This document shows positions 17,690 to 26,529 of a DNA stretch of 64,000 bases, one piece after another; positions within the stretch are counted from its first letter, which is position 1, and every line of letters starts with the position of its first letter. The stretch lies in NCBI GenBank assembly GCA_046330135.1, contig JAXLTI010000003.1:496001-560000 (forward strand). The letters run 5' to 3'. The notes beneath the pieces were generated by a model, which saw only the letters and a list, made by a program, of their open reading frames with translations, did no database searches and had not been told where the DNA came from. Source of the DNA: CAYYFX01 sp046330135 (lineage in GTDB: Bacteria; ARS69). The translations under genes were made by a program, and so were the position numbers.

Positions 17690-20005
17690 ATGACGACCCC
17701 GATCGCTTCCGCCCTGCCGCGCGCGAAGGACGTTCGCCCGAAGCCCGCGGTGCGGCAGAAGCTGGACTTCAAGAGCGGTAACGAGGCCGCCGCCCTGGCG
17801 GCGCGCGACATCGGCTTCCACGTGATGGGCTACTTCCCCATCACGCCGTCGACGGAGGTCGCGGAGAACCTCGCGAAGATGCAGGCGAACGGAGAGCACC
17901 AGATCGTGATGGTGGCCGGCGACGGCGAGCACGGGGCGGCCGGCATCTGCTACGGCGCCGCGCTCGGCGGCGGTCGCGTGCTCAACGTGACGAGCGCGCA
18001 GGGGCTCCTCTACTCCCTCGAGCAGCTCCCGGTGCAGTCCGGCACGCGCGTGCCGATGGTGCTGAACATCGCGTGCCGCACGGTGTCGGGACCCCTCGAC
18101 ATCCGCGGCGATCACTCGGATCTCTACTTCGCGTTGAACATCGGCTGGATCATCCTCACCGCACGCGATCCGCAGGCGGTCTACGACCTGAACTTCGCGG
18201 CGGTGCGCATCGGCGAGCACCCCGACGTGCGGCTGCCCGTGCTCGTGGCCTACGACGGCTTCTTCACGAGCCACCAGAAGCGCCGCATCGAGGTGTTCGA
18301 CGACCCGGAGGCGGTCAAGAAGTTCCTGGGCGAGCCCCCGAAGTTCCCCACGCCCTACGACGTGGCGCACCCGGCCACGTTCGGGCCGTACATGAACGAC
18401 CCGGACCTGATCAACAACAAGTTCCAGCTCTCCCAGGCCATGGAAGCCGCCCGCGGCGTCATCAAGGACGTCTTCGCCGAGCTTTCGGCCATGACCGGTC
18501 GCCCCTACCCGGTGCTGGATTCGTACCGCATGGGCGATGCCGAGGTCGCCACGGTTCTCGTCAACTCCGCCGCCGAGACGGCCAAGGAGACGGCGGATCA
18601 GCTGCGCGAGAAGGGCGAGAAGGTCGGCGTGCTCTCGCCCAACGTCCTGCGTCCCTTCCCCGCGGAGGAGTTCCGCCGGGCGCTCAAGAACGTGAAGGCC
18701 GTCACGGTCGGCGATCGCGCGGACTGCCCCGGCGCGAGCGGCGGCAACCTCTCGCTCGAGGTGCGGGCGGCGCTCCAGATCGACCCCGAGAACCACACCC
18801 GCGTGGTCTCGCGCGTCTACGGCCTCGGCGGCAAGGACTTCTACGGCACGGACGCCGAGACGTTCTTCACCGAAGCGCGGACCGCGGCGAGCACCGGGAA
18901 CGTGGCGGTGCCCTTCGCCTTCCACGGCGCCACCCCCGGAAACCCGAAGGCCGCTCCGAAGCCGGGGCTGCCGGCCATCTCCTCGGCGGAAGTCAGCCGG
19001 GGAATGGCCCACGTGACGAAGGACGAGTCCACGGGGCTCCTGCACGTCGAGCTCGAGCCGATGTGGAAGATGACCGAGGTGCCGAGCCGCATCGCGCCGG
19101 GGCACGGCGCGTGCCCGGGCTGCGGCATCTTCCCCACGCTGCACCAGGCGTATCGCGTGCTGGAAGGCGACGTGGTGGTGCTGTTCCAGACGGGCTGCGC
19201 GATGGTCGTGACCACGTGCTACCCCACGACGGCTCATCGCGTCAACTACGTGCACAACCTCTTCCAGAACGGTGCGGCCACGCTCTCCGGGCTCGTGGAG
19301 ATGTACCACGAGCGCGTCCGCCGCGGCGAGCTGCCGAAGACCTCGGACGACGTCACGTTCGTGATGGTCTCAGGCGACGGAGGCATGGACATCGGCATGG
19401 GACCCGCCCTCGGCGCGGCCCACCGCAACCACAAGATGATCATCCTCGAGTACGACAACGAAGGGTACATGAACACGGGCGCCCAGCTGTCGTACTCCAC
19501 GCCGCTCGGCCACCGCACGTCGACCAGCGAGGTCGGCTCGAAGCTGCCGGGCAAGCTCTACCACCACAAGGACACCGCGCAGATCTTCGCGGCCTGCCAC
19601 CTGCCGTACGTCTTCCAGGCCAACGAGGGCTATCCCGAGGACCTGATGCGCAAGGTGGCCAAGGCGCAGTGGTACGCCAAGCACGAGGGGCTCGTGTACG
19701 GCAAGATCCTCTCCTTCTGCCCCCTGAACTGGCGCACCGTGGACGACGGCGCCGAGGAAGTGCTGCAGTCCGCCGCGGACTGCTGCTTCTTCCCCCTGTA
19801 CGAAATCGAGCACGGCCTCACCACGATCACGTACGACCCGGACGCCACCGGACGGCGCCACCCGGTCGCCGATTGGCTCAAGCTCATGGGCAAGACGAAG
19901 CACCTGCTGTCGCCGAAGAACGCGCCCATGATCAAGAGCCTGGAGGACGAGGTGGATCGCCGCTGGCGGCGCCTGAAGGCCATGCACGAGCACCCCTTGC
20001 TGTAG
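17690..20005 (+). CDS. porAB: 2-oxoacid (pyruvate-type) ferredoxin oxidoreductase, fused alpha and beta subunits
   Basis: 771 residues, a natural fusion. The alpha part (about 30-420) has GNEAAALAARDIGFHVMG and GYFPITPSTEVAE, then the C-terminal transketolase-like region. The beta part (about 460-771) carries the TPP site: GHGACPGCGIFPTLHQ and SGDGGMDIGMGP followed by EYDNEGYMNTG (Mg/TPP binding). The length equals alpha plus beta of four-subunit enzymes. Start at the ATG at 17690, with SD GAGGTGG 10 bp after porGD. With porGD this makes a complete enzyme encoded by two fused genes. Confidence 0.92.
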   Translation: MTTPIASALPRAKDVRPKPAVRQKLDFKSGNEAAALAARDIGFHVMGYFPITPSTEVAENLAKMQANGEHQIVMVAGDGEHGAAGICYGAALGGGRVLNVTSAQGLLYSLEQLPVQSGTRVPMVLNIACRTVSGPLDIRGDHSDLYFALNIGWIILTARDPQAVYDLNFAAVRIGEHPDVRLPVLVAYDGFFTSHQKRRIEVFDDPEAVKKFLGEPPKFPTPYDVAHPATFGPYMNDPDLINNKFQLSQAMEAARGVIKDVFAELSAMTGRPYPVLDSYRMGDAEVATVLVNSAAETAKETADQLREKGEKVGVLSPNVLRPFPAEEFRRALKNVKAVTVGDRADCPGASGGNLSLEVRAALQIDPENHTRVVSRVYGLGGKDFYGTDAETFFTEARTAASTGNVAVPFAFHGATPGNPKAAPKPGLPAISSAEVSRGMAHVTKDESTGLLHVELEPMWKMTEVPSRIAPGHGACPGCGIFPTLHQAYRVLEGDVVVLFQTGCAMVVTTCYPTTAHRVNYVHNLFQNGAATLSGLVEMYHERVRRGELPKTSDDVTFVMVSGDGGMDIGMGPALGAAHRNHKMIILEYDNEGYMNTGAQLSYSTPLGHRTSTSEVGSKLPGKLYHHKDTAQIFAACHLPYVFQANEGYPEDLMRKVAKAQWYAKHEGLVYGKILSFCPLNWRTVDDGAEEVLQSAADCCFFPLYEIEHGLTTITYDPDATGRRHPVADWLKLMGKTKHLLSPKNAPMIKSLEDEVDRRWRRLKAMHEHPLL

Positions 20006-20016
20006 GAGACCGAAGC

Positions 20017-20865
20017 ATGCCGAAGATTCTCGAGACCCGCAGGCTGACTCCGGTCACGAAGTACTTCCGCCTGGAAGCGCCGCTCATCGCCGCGTCGGCG
20101 CAGCCGGGACAGTTCGTGATGGTCCGCGTGCGCGAAGGTGGCGAGCGCATCCCGATCACGATCGCGGACTACGACCGCGACGCGGGCACGCTCACGATCG
20201 TGGTGCAGGAAGTCGGCGCGACCACCAAGCGGCTCTGCGCCCTGGAGAAGGGCGACTCCATCCTCGACGTCGCCGGCCCGCTCGGCTCGCCCGTCGAGAT
20301 TCCCGAAAAGGGACACATCTGCGGCGTGGGCGGCGGGTTCGGATCGGCCGCCCTGCTCTGCCTGATGCGGGATTGCACCGCTCAGGGCCACCCCACCACG
20401 GCCATCCTCGGGGCGCGCACGAAGGAGCTGCTGATCCTCGCGGACGAGCTGAAGCCGCTCTGCACGAACGTGGAGATCTGCACGGACGACGGCTCGTTCG
20501 GGTTCAAGGGCTTCGTCTCGCAGCGGCTCGCGCAGCTCGTGGCCGGCAACGGACCGGGCCGCCCGGACCTCGTCGTGGCGATCGGCCCGATGGCCATGAT
20601 GCGCGCCGTCGCCGAGGTGACTCGCGGACCGAAGGTGAAGACGCTCGTTTCCATGGATCCGCTGATGGTGGACGGGACCGGCATGTGCGGCGGCTGCCGC
20701 GTGTCGGTGGGCGGCAAGGCGAAGTTCGCGTGCGTGGACGGCCCCTGCCTCGACGGGCACGAGGTCGACTTCGACGAAGCCATGCGCCGCAACAAGATGT
20801 ACGTCCGCGAGGAGAAGATGGCCCTGGAGCGGGTCGCCTGCGCGGCCGGGAAGGAGACGATGTAA
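20017..20865 (+). CDS. nfnA: NfnA/SudB-like FAD and 2Fe-2S subunit of ferredoxin:NADP oxidoreductase
   Basis: 282 residues. An FAD-binding barrel (QPGQFVMVRV, ERIPITIADYD) is followed by an NAD-binding half (CGVGGGFGSAALLCLMRD). A Cys-rich C-terminal cluster follows (DGTGMCGGCRVSVGGK, FACVDGPCLDGHEVDF), the layout of dihydroorotate-dehydrogenase-electron-transfer/Nfn small subunits. With the next gene it should form NfnAB (reduced ferredoxin + NADH + 2 NADP+), or a sulfide dehydrogenase-type SudAB. Placement next to a ferredoxin-producing Por favours Nfn. The next gene starts within its stop (TAATG). Confidence 0.85.
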   Translation: MPKILETRRLTPVTKYFRLEAPLIAASAQPGQFVMVRVREGGERIPITIADYDRDAGTLTIVVQEVGATTKRLCALEKGDSILDVAGPLGSPVEIPEKGHICGVGGGFGSAALLCLMRDCTAQGHPTTAILGARTKELLILADELKPLCTNVEICTDDGSFGFKGFVSQRLAQLVAGNGPGRPDLVVAIGPMAMMRAVAEVTRGPKVKTLVSMDPLMVDGTGMCGGCRVSVGGKAKFACVDGPCLDGHEVDFDEAMRRNKMYVREEKMALERVACAAGKETM

Positions 20866-22271
20866 TGCCGGTCAAGCGCGCGGACAAGACCCCGATGCCC
20901 CAGCGAACGGCCCAGGAACGCGCGAAAGACTTCTCCGAGGTCAACGAGGGCTACAACCGGTACCACGCCGGGTTCGAGGCCGAGCGCTGCCTGCGCTGCC
21001 AGGACCCCGTGTGCGTGGACGGCTGCCCGGTGAAGATCCCGATTCCGGAGTTCATGCACGCGGTGGCGATCGGCGACATGAAGGAAGCCGCGCGGATCCT
21101 GCGCACCGCGAATCCCTTGCCCGCGATCTGCGGGCGCGTCTGCCCCCAGGAGACGCAGTGCGAGGCGCTCTGCCACCTCGAGAAGCGGTTCGACTCCGTC
21201 GCGATCGGCCACCTCGAGCGCTACGTCGCGGACTGGGAGCGCACTCAGCCCCCGGCGGTCCAGGCGAAGCTCACGAAGACGGACAAGGTCGCCATCATCG
21301 GCTCGGGCCCCTCGGGGCTCGTGTGCGCGGGCGAGCTGGCCCGGCTCGGCTACCCGGTGACGATCTACGAGGCGCTGCACGCGCCCGGCGGCGTGCTCCG
21401 CTACGGCATCCCGGAGTTCCGCCTGCCGAAGGAGATCCTGGACTGGGAGATCGGCATCCTGAAGCAGATGGGCGTCGAGATCGTCTGCAACGTGGTCATC
21501 GGCAAGACCCTCACCCTCGACGATCTCTTCGGCCGACTCGGCTACTCCGCGGTGTTCATCGGGACCGGCGCCGGCCTGCCGCAGTTCCTGCGCATCCCGG
21601 GAGAGAATCTGAACGGGGTGTTCTCGGCGAACGAGTACCTGACGCGCATCAATCTCATGCGCGCCTACCAGTTCCCGGACTCCGACACGCCGTTGCGCGT
21701 CGGCAAGCGGGTGGCCGTGATCGGCGCGGGCAACACGGCGATGGACGCGGTGCGCAGCTCGCTCCGCATGGGCGCGGAGCAGGCGATGATCGTCTATCGC
21801 CGCAGCGAGAAGGAGATGGGCGCTCGCGTCGAGGAGTACCACCACGCGATCGAGGAGGGCGTGGAGTTCCACTGGCTCCACAACCCGATCGAGGTGCTCG
21901 GCGACGAGACCGGCTGGGTCACCGGGCTCCGTTGCCAGAAGATGAAGCTCGGCGAGCCGGACGAGTCGGGGCGCGCGCGTCCCATTCCCATCGAGGGCAG
22001 CGAGTTCGTGTTCCCGGTGGACAACGTCGTGCTCGCGATCGGCACCACGCCGAACCCGTTGCTGGTGAAGACCACGAAGGGTCTGGCCACGACCAAGAAG
22101 GGTTGCCTCGTGGCCGAGGAGTCCACGGGTCTCACCACGCGCAACCGCGTGTACGCGGGCGGGGACGCCGTGACCGGCGCCGCCACCGTGATCCTCGCGG
22201 CGGGCGCGGGCAAGCGGGCAGCCGAGGCGATCCACCGCGATCTCTCGGGGAACGGCGACAGCGACTCCTAG
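20865..22271 (+). CDS. nfnB: NfnB/SudA-like large subunit (glutamate synthase small-subunit family)
   Basis: 468 residues. The N-terminal Cys-rich domain has ERCLRCQDPVCVDGCPVKIP and ICGRVCPQETQCEALC for two 4Fe-4S clusters. Two Rossmann folds follow: FAD site VAIIGSGPSGLVCAGELA and NAD(P) site RVAVIGAGNTAMDAVRSSLR. The C-terminus has the FAD motif VYAGGDAVTGAATVILA. No GltB large subunit is present, so it is not glutamate synthase; its partner is the overlapping NfnA. Cytoplasmic electron transfer, possibly bifurcating. Confidence 0.88.
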   Translation: MPVKRADKTPMPQRTAQERAKDFSEVNEGYNRYHAGFEAERCLRCQDPVCVDGCPVKIPIPEFMHAVAIGDMKEAARILRTANPLPAICGRVCPQETQCEALCHLEKRFDSVAIGHLERYVADWERTQPPAVQAKLTKTDKVAIIGSGPSGLVCAGELARLGYPVTIYEALHAPGGVLRYGIPEFRLPKEILDWEIGILKQMGVEIVCNVVIGKTLTLDDLFGRLGYSAVFIGTGAGLPQFLRIPGENLNGVFSANEYLTRINLMRAYQFPDSDTPLRVGKRVAVIGAGNTAMDAVRSSLRMGAEQAMIVYRRSEKEMGARVEEYHHAIEEGVEFHWLHNPIEVLGDETGWVTGLRCQKMKLGEPDESGRARPIPIEGSEFVFPVDNVVLAIGTTPNPLLVKTTKGLATTKKGCLVAEESTGLTTRNRVYAGGDAVTGAATVILAAGAGKRAAEAIHRDLSGNGDSDS

Positions 22272-22301
22272 CCCCGGCCCATCGGCGGCCGGGACGGGGG
22301 C
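22272..22301 (+). terminator. GC hairpin after the por-nfn operon
   Basis: CCCGGCC pairs with GGCCGGG, extended by outer C/G pairs, immediately after the nfnB stop. No T-run follows, so it may be a weak or Rho-assisted terminator. Confidence 0.45.
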
Positions 22302-22374
22302 TCTCGACGGCGGCGGCGCTCTCCGGAGCGTCGCCGTCGTGTTTGCGCTCGTCGGGATCCGGCTCCGGCGCGGC

Positions 22375-23586
22375 CTAGTTCATCGCGACGTCCGGCGAGT
22401 CGCCGGGATCGCCGAGGATCCCCGCGATGCCGGACTGAGGTTGGCTGCCGACCACGGTGAAGTCGCCGGCGATGTACACCATCGCCCCGCTCACTGCGAT
22501 CGCGTAGACCGGCCCGTTGGTGTCGGCGCTCCACGCCGTCGCGGTCCCGGTCTCCCGGTCCACCGCCGCGACGTTGCTCCGCGCCTGTCCGCCGACCTGC
22601 CGGAAGTCTCCGCCCAGGTACACCTTGTCGCCGTCCACGGCGATGGCGTACACCGGACCATCGGCCGCGGGATTCCAGGGCGTCGGCATCGCCGATTCCG
22701 CGTCCACGGCCGCCACTCGGTATCGGGCCACATGGCGGAGGGCCGTGAACTGCCCGCCGACGTAGACCGTGGTCCCGATCTCGTCGAGCACGACGGCGCG
22801 CACGGTGCTGTTGGCGATCGGGTTCCACGGGGTCGGCGCCCCGGTAGCCAGGCTGAGCGCCGCAAGGTGGCTCCGCACTTGGCCGCCGATCGCGGTGAAG
22901 CCTCCGCCCACGAAGAGCTGGCCGGACGCGGCTGCCAGCGCGCGAACCGCGCCGTTGGCGTCGGGATTCCAAGGCGTCACCCGTCCGGTGTGCCAGTCGC
23001 ACGCGCCGATGTTCTGGCGGGCCTCCCCCGTGATGGCGGCAAAGGCGCCGCCCAGGTACACGACGTCCCCGACGACCGCCATGGCCCGAACGGCGCCGGC
23101 GACGTGAGGGTCCCAAGTCGTCATGACGCCGCTGCCCACGTCGAACGCCGCGGCGCCCTCGCGGGTCACGCCGTTGATGCCGTCGAACGAGCCGCCCGCG
23201 AAGAGCCTGTTCCCGGACACCACGAGCGCCGCGACGCGGTCGTCGGCCCACGGCTTCCAGGCGCTGAGGGCGCCGCTCCGAACATCGACCGACGCGAGGC
23301 GAGTGCGCGCGCGCGAGGCGATCCGCGTGAAGCTGCCGCCGAGGAAGAGCGTCCTCGCATCCAGAGCCAGGCACAGGACCCCGTTGTCCGTACGAGGGCT
23401 CTCCACCGCCTCGGGCGGCGGCGGGCCGGCGGGATTGTCGACTTCCCAGAAGCAAGCCGACAGACCAGCGGCCACCAGCGCCGAGAGGGCGAGCGCGCCA
23501 TAGCTTCGGCGAGCGTGGTCGGAAGCGAGTCGGCGACCGCTCTCGGAGGTCTCGAGCCGCGAAGCGGACGCACGGGGCCACCTCAT
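22375..23586 (-). CDS. Propeller lipoprotein, paralogue of the 4983-7685 repeat protein
   Basis: 403 residues. The SD AGGGGGTGCGCC precedes the ATG. After a charged N-terminus comes a hydrophobic segment with lipobox AGLSAC, predicting lipid attachment. Seven or eight repeats of about 48 residues share the pattern of the larger protein (LYLGG.F, R..vAAvd..tG..tpWnP.an..V.Ai.v.gd.vY). One copy is GDKVYLGGDFRQVGGQARSN. It lacks the FlgD-like tail; anchoring by lipid may replace it. Role unknown. Transcribed alone, convergent with the por-nfn operon. Confidence 0.82.
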   Translation of the reverse strand: MRWPRASASRLETSESGRRLASDHARRSYGALALSALVAAGLSACFWEVDNPAGPPPPEAVESPRTDNGVLCLALDARTLFLGGSFTRIASRARTRLASVDVRSGALSAWKPWADDRVAALVVSGNRLFAGGSFDGINGVTREGAAAFDVGSGVMTTWDPHVAGAVRAMAVVGDVVYLGGAFAAITGEARQNIGACDWHTGRVTPWNPDANGAVRALAAASGQLFVGGGFTAIGGQVRSHLAALSLATGAPTPWNPIANSTVRAVVLDEIGTTVYVGGQFTALRHVARYRVAAVDAESAMPTPWNPAADGPVYAIAVDGDKVYLGGDFRQVGGQARSNVAAVDRETGTATAWSADTNGPVYAIAVSGAMVYIAGDFTVVGSQPQSGIAGILGDPGDSPDVAMN

Positions 23587-23777
23587 GGCGCACCCCCTGA
23601 GCCACGGTCGAGACTCTATCCGTCCCGTGGGGACAATTCAAGACTATCTGATCTTGTTTCGGGAGAGGGGTACGTCCCGCCGGGCGCGGGGGCGGCTTCC
23701 CATGGAGGACGGGCGCAACACGGACCGCCCCGACGACCCCCCGTCGGTGCAACCGCGCTATCGGCGCGCGCGACGGC

Positions 23778-25286
23778 TCACGGGCGCGCCACCACCACTT
23801 TCGCCCCGGCCGTGCGGCGATCGGATTTGACGCGCACGAAGTAGGTCCCGTTCGCGACGGGCCGGCCCAACCCGTCCCGGAGGTCCCACGTTCGACGCAG
23901 CTCGCCTTCCTCGAAGGACCCGGAGTTCAGCGTGCGGACCCGATCGCCGCGGACGTCGTAGATGCTGATCTCGCGGATGTCCTCGCCCTGGTCCACATGG
24001 GGAACGAAGGCGATCTGCGCATGATCCCGGGCGGGGTTCGGCCAGACGCGGAGCGCCTCGCCCGTGCGCCCCGCGACGATCGGAGCGGACACGGCGGCTC
24101 CCCCGAGGGACCACGCGTGCGAGTACAGAACCGAGTCCGTGTAGGCCTCGAACACCGTGAACTCGACGCGGTCCCTCGCGATCTCGAACCGCGTGGATCC
24201 CCAGTGGTCGTCGAAGGCGGCGACGAGCGTATGCGGCGGCACCGCGTTGAGCTGCGGGAACGGGGTCGCGCGGTTGATGCATCCCCCGCCGATGCCGACC
24301 GTGAGGTACACCACTCCGTGGGCGTCGTCGCGCACGTTGTGGCGGATCGGCACGGTCTCCGCGAAGCAATGCTGGTCCCCGTTGATCATGAACACGCGCT
24401 TCACGTTCGGCTGCCGCGAGTAGATGGACTCCACGTCGCGGAGGAACGAGACCGCCCCCGTCCGCAGCGTCTCCGCCGGGGCCTGCCCGTTGTAGGCGTA
24501 GGAACGGTAGATGTTCGGGCGGGCCCAGAAGTTCTCGACGCCGTAGAACGTGCGGTGCCCGGCCACGAATACCACGTCCACGCTGGGCGGCAGGCTGTCG
24601 ATCTGGGCGTTGAGCCACCGGCGCTGCGCGGATCCCTGCGTGTTCAGGGAGTCGAACGGCACCTTGCACCAGCCGTAGGTCTCGTCGTCGAAGTCGGAGT
24701 CGCTGTTGCTGCTCGTGACGAGGAGCGCGACGCGCGGAGGCTCGCCGAGGTAGACCGAATACCAGCGACGGCAGTTCTGGATCGCCGTCGTCGAGTCGCA
24801 CCCGAAGAGCGGCTCCATCCAGTTCGCGGGCGCGTACTTGTTCTGCGGATCGACCCAGTAGAAGTCGCCTCCGGGAGCCCAGCCGGGGTCGGCCTCGTGG
24901 TTCCCCATGGCGAAGCCCTTGGCGCCGGGCACCTGGCTCCAGATCGAGTAGAACTTCGTCTGGAAGTCGGGGGACATCACCGCGTCGCTCGTGACACCGA
25001 CGTCGCCGCCGAGATAGGTGAAGTCGGGCAGCACGACGCGGTTCCGCTGATTCGACACGATCGCCGCCCACGTGTCGCAGCAGGGAATCGGCTCGGGACA
25101 CGGCGGGTTCGGGCAGCGTGGAATGTTCGAGCACTCGCCGCAGACGAGCGGGCAGTGGCTGTCGGAGTAGGCGTCGAGGACGATCCGGTCCGGATCGTTG
25201 ACGGGCACGGTCAAGTCAGCCGCTTTCGCCGCTGGAACCGGCAACACGACCAACGACGTGCCCACGATCGCCACGAGAACACGCAT
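23778..25286 (-). CDS. Secreted metallophosphoesterase with FlgD-like tail
   Basis: 502 residues using the ATG at 25286, which starts signal peptide MRVLVAIVGTSLVVLPVPAA; a longer in-frame start at 25358 would add a non-hydrophobic stretch. A seven-Cys segment (SHCPLVCGECSNIPRCPNP, then PCCDTW) follows the first metal-motif region. The calcineurin-like motifs are YSDSH, GGDVG, MGNHEAD, VAGHRTFYG and INGDQHCF. The C-terminal domain is FlgD-like (ISIYDVRGDRVRTLNSG, VANGTYFVRV). Likely an exported phosphatase or phosphodiesterase at the surface. The SD is poor, so the start is the least certain part. Confidence 0.85.
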   Translation of the reverse strand: MRVLVAIVGTSLVVLPVPAAKAADLTVPVNDPDRIVLDAYSDSHCPLVCGECSNIPRCPNPPCPEPIPCCDTWAAIVSNQRNRVVLPDFTYLGGDVGVTSDAVMSPDFQTKFYSIWSQVPGAKGFAMGNHEADPGWAPGGDFYWVDPQNKYAPANWMEPLFGCDSTTAIQNCRRWYSVYLGEPPRVALLVTSSNSDSDFDDETYGWCKVPFDSLNTQGSAQRRWLNAQIDSLPPSVDVVFVAGHRTFYGVENFWARPNIYRSYAYNGQAPAETLRTGAVSFLRDVESIYSRQPNVKRVFMINGDQHCFAETVPIRHNVRDDAHGVVYLTVGIGGGCINRATPFPQLNAVPPHTLVAAFDDHWGSTRFEIARDRVEFTVFEAYTDSVLYSHAWSLGGAAVSAPIVAGRTGEALRVWPNPARDHAQIAFVPHVDQGEDIREISIYDVRGDRVRTLNSGSFEEGELRRTWDLRDGLGRPVANGTYFVRVKSDRRTAGAKVVVARP

Positions 25287-25471
25287 CGAAGTCGACCCGT
25301 AGTGGTTCAGGGGGTGGCGCGCGCTCCGGGCGAGACGATGCGACTGCGAGCGCGTCAATAGAAAGTCTAGCAGAATGGGCTTGCGAGTCGCAATCCCGCG
25401 GCCGCCGTCCCGCGGGTCCGGAGCAGGCCCATCCCCGGGCGGGGAGCCTCACTCCGCATCCGAGGCCGACC

Positions 25472-25657
25472 TCAGCGCGGGTCGCTCGGCTCGATCTCCG
25501 CTCCGGGGTTCTCCTCCCCGCCGTTCTCCTCCGGCGCAGCCCCCTCCTCCGAAGGCGCGGTGCGCGCCTGACGCTTCTGCAGCTTCTCTTCGCGCTTCGC
25601 CTTGCGACGGAGCTCCTTCGCACGCTTCTCCGCTCCGTACTTCCCTCGTCTCGCCAT
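25472..25657 (-). CDS. Small, highly basic conserved protein
   Basis: 61 residues: MARRGKYGAEKRAKELRRKA, a Lys/Arg-rich helix, then an acidic Glu/Pro/Gly tail. A clear SD (GGGAGGGGCC) precedes the ATG. Small proteins with this basic RGKYG-EKR start recur in several bacterial phyla; I know of no assigned function. Charge suggests RNA or ribosome binding (inference). It lies downstream of the cold-shock gene, separated by a hairpin. Confidence 0.65.
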   Translation of the reverse strand: MARRGKYGAEKRAKELRRKAKREEKLQKRQARTAPSEEGAAPEENGGEENPGAEIEPSDPR

Positions 25658-25739
25658 GGCCCCTCCCGTTCGAGCTGGCGGAGCTCTCGCACGCTCCCGG
25701 CAACCGGCGGGCGCCGCCGCTCGCCGCGCCGCAAGCGAA

Positions 25740-25768
25740 GGCCCCGCCCCCTCACGGGTAGCGGGGCC
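25740..25768 (-). terminator. Terminator of the cold-shock gene
   Basis: GGCCCCGC and GCGGGGCC form an 8-bp GC stem, followed on the minus strand by TTCGCTT. Located 28 bp after the csp stop. Confidence 0.6.
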
Positions 25769-25796
25769 CCGCGCTTCCGTCGTGATCCCTTCGTCG

Positions 25797-26006
25797 CTAC
25801 TTGATCTTCACCACGTTCTCAGCGGCGGGGCCCTTCTGGCCGGCCACCACGTCGAACTCCACCCGCTGACCCTCGGCGAGCGACTTGAACCCCTCGCCCT
25901 TGATGGCGGAGTGGTGGCAGAAGACGTCCTTCTCGCCGTCGTCCCGAGTGATGAACCCGAAGCCCTTGTCGTCGTTGAACCACTTCACGGTCCCGGTCGT
26001 ACGCAT
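25797..26006 (-). CDS. csp: Cold-shock domain protein
   Basis: 69 residues, the normal length of the family. RNP1 is KGFGFITRD and RNP2 is VFCHHSAIKG; TGTVKWFNDDKGFG opens the OB fold. It is a single-stranded nucleic-acid chaperone in the cytoplasm. The start is the ATG at 26006 with SD TGAGGAG. A long, gene-free upstream stretch leaves room for a structured 5' leader, as usual for csp mRNAs, although none can be proved here. Confidence 0.95.
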   Translation of the reverse strand: MRTTGTVKWFNDDKGFGFITRDDGEKDVFCHHSAIKGEGFKSLAEGQRVEFDVVAGQKGPAAENVVKIK

Positions 26007-26529
26007 TCCCGTACTCCTCACTTCACTGAGAATCGGAGTCCGGGTCTGCACGAACAAGCCATTCCCTGTCCCGACTTCTCGTGTTCGCGGGAAACCCACC
26101 CGCGCTGGTGGCGCCTCCTACCGTTGGTGGCGCCGTTCGCGGCTCGCGTCCCTCCTCGAGGGCCCGCGACCCACGCTGACGCTCCGCGCTCGGAGCGGTC
26201 GTCGGCCCCGGAGACTCACCCTTCTCCGGTACGATCCTGACGGCCAATCTACAAGAATCCGCCGGAGCGAGGTGGAAAAACCGCCGACCCGTCACGGGGC
26301 GGGCGGCGGATGCCCCACGGGGATGCGATCCATTAGATGATTTCGCGCTAACGGTTTAGGCCATGCATCTTCATGCGCTTTGCGAGGTCCGGCTTCCGGG
26401 GTCGGGGCCCGGAACGACCGCCGAGACGCCCGAACCCTCGCTTTGACACGGGCCGCCATCGAGTAAGCCGAGACAGCTCTCCCGCCCTTCTTGTACGCTG
26501 GGCGACCGCGCCTTCTTCAGGAATCGATC
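26007..26529. other. Divergent intergenic region between csp and the OPT transporter
   Basis: About 520 bp with no protein gene. It contains the csp leader on the left and, in the middle, a well-formed intrinsic terminator oriented to the minus strand (26276-26309) that no annotated gene explains. The right part leads to the OPT gene (SD AGGAATCGATC). Confidence 0.5.
26276..26309 (-). terminator. Orphan intrinsic terminator, minus strand
   Basis: On the minus strand CGCCGCCCG.CCCGTGACGGG.CGGCGG is followed by TTTTT (26280-26276). Stem CCGCCG/CGGCGG plus an inner CCCG/CGGG. The transcript it would end must start between it and about 26530, where no gene is annotated. Confidence 0.6.

Noticed and set aside
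23639..23656. Dyad CAAGA-N8-TCTTG upstream of the propeller lipoprotein
   Set aside because: The arms are only 5 bp and no promoter elements could be placed with confidence beside it.
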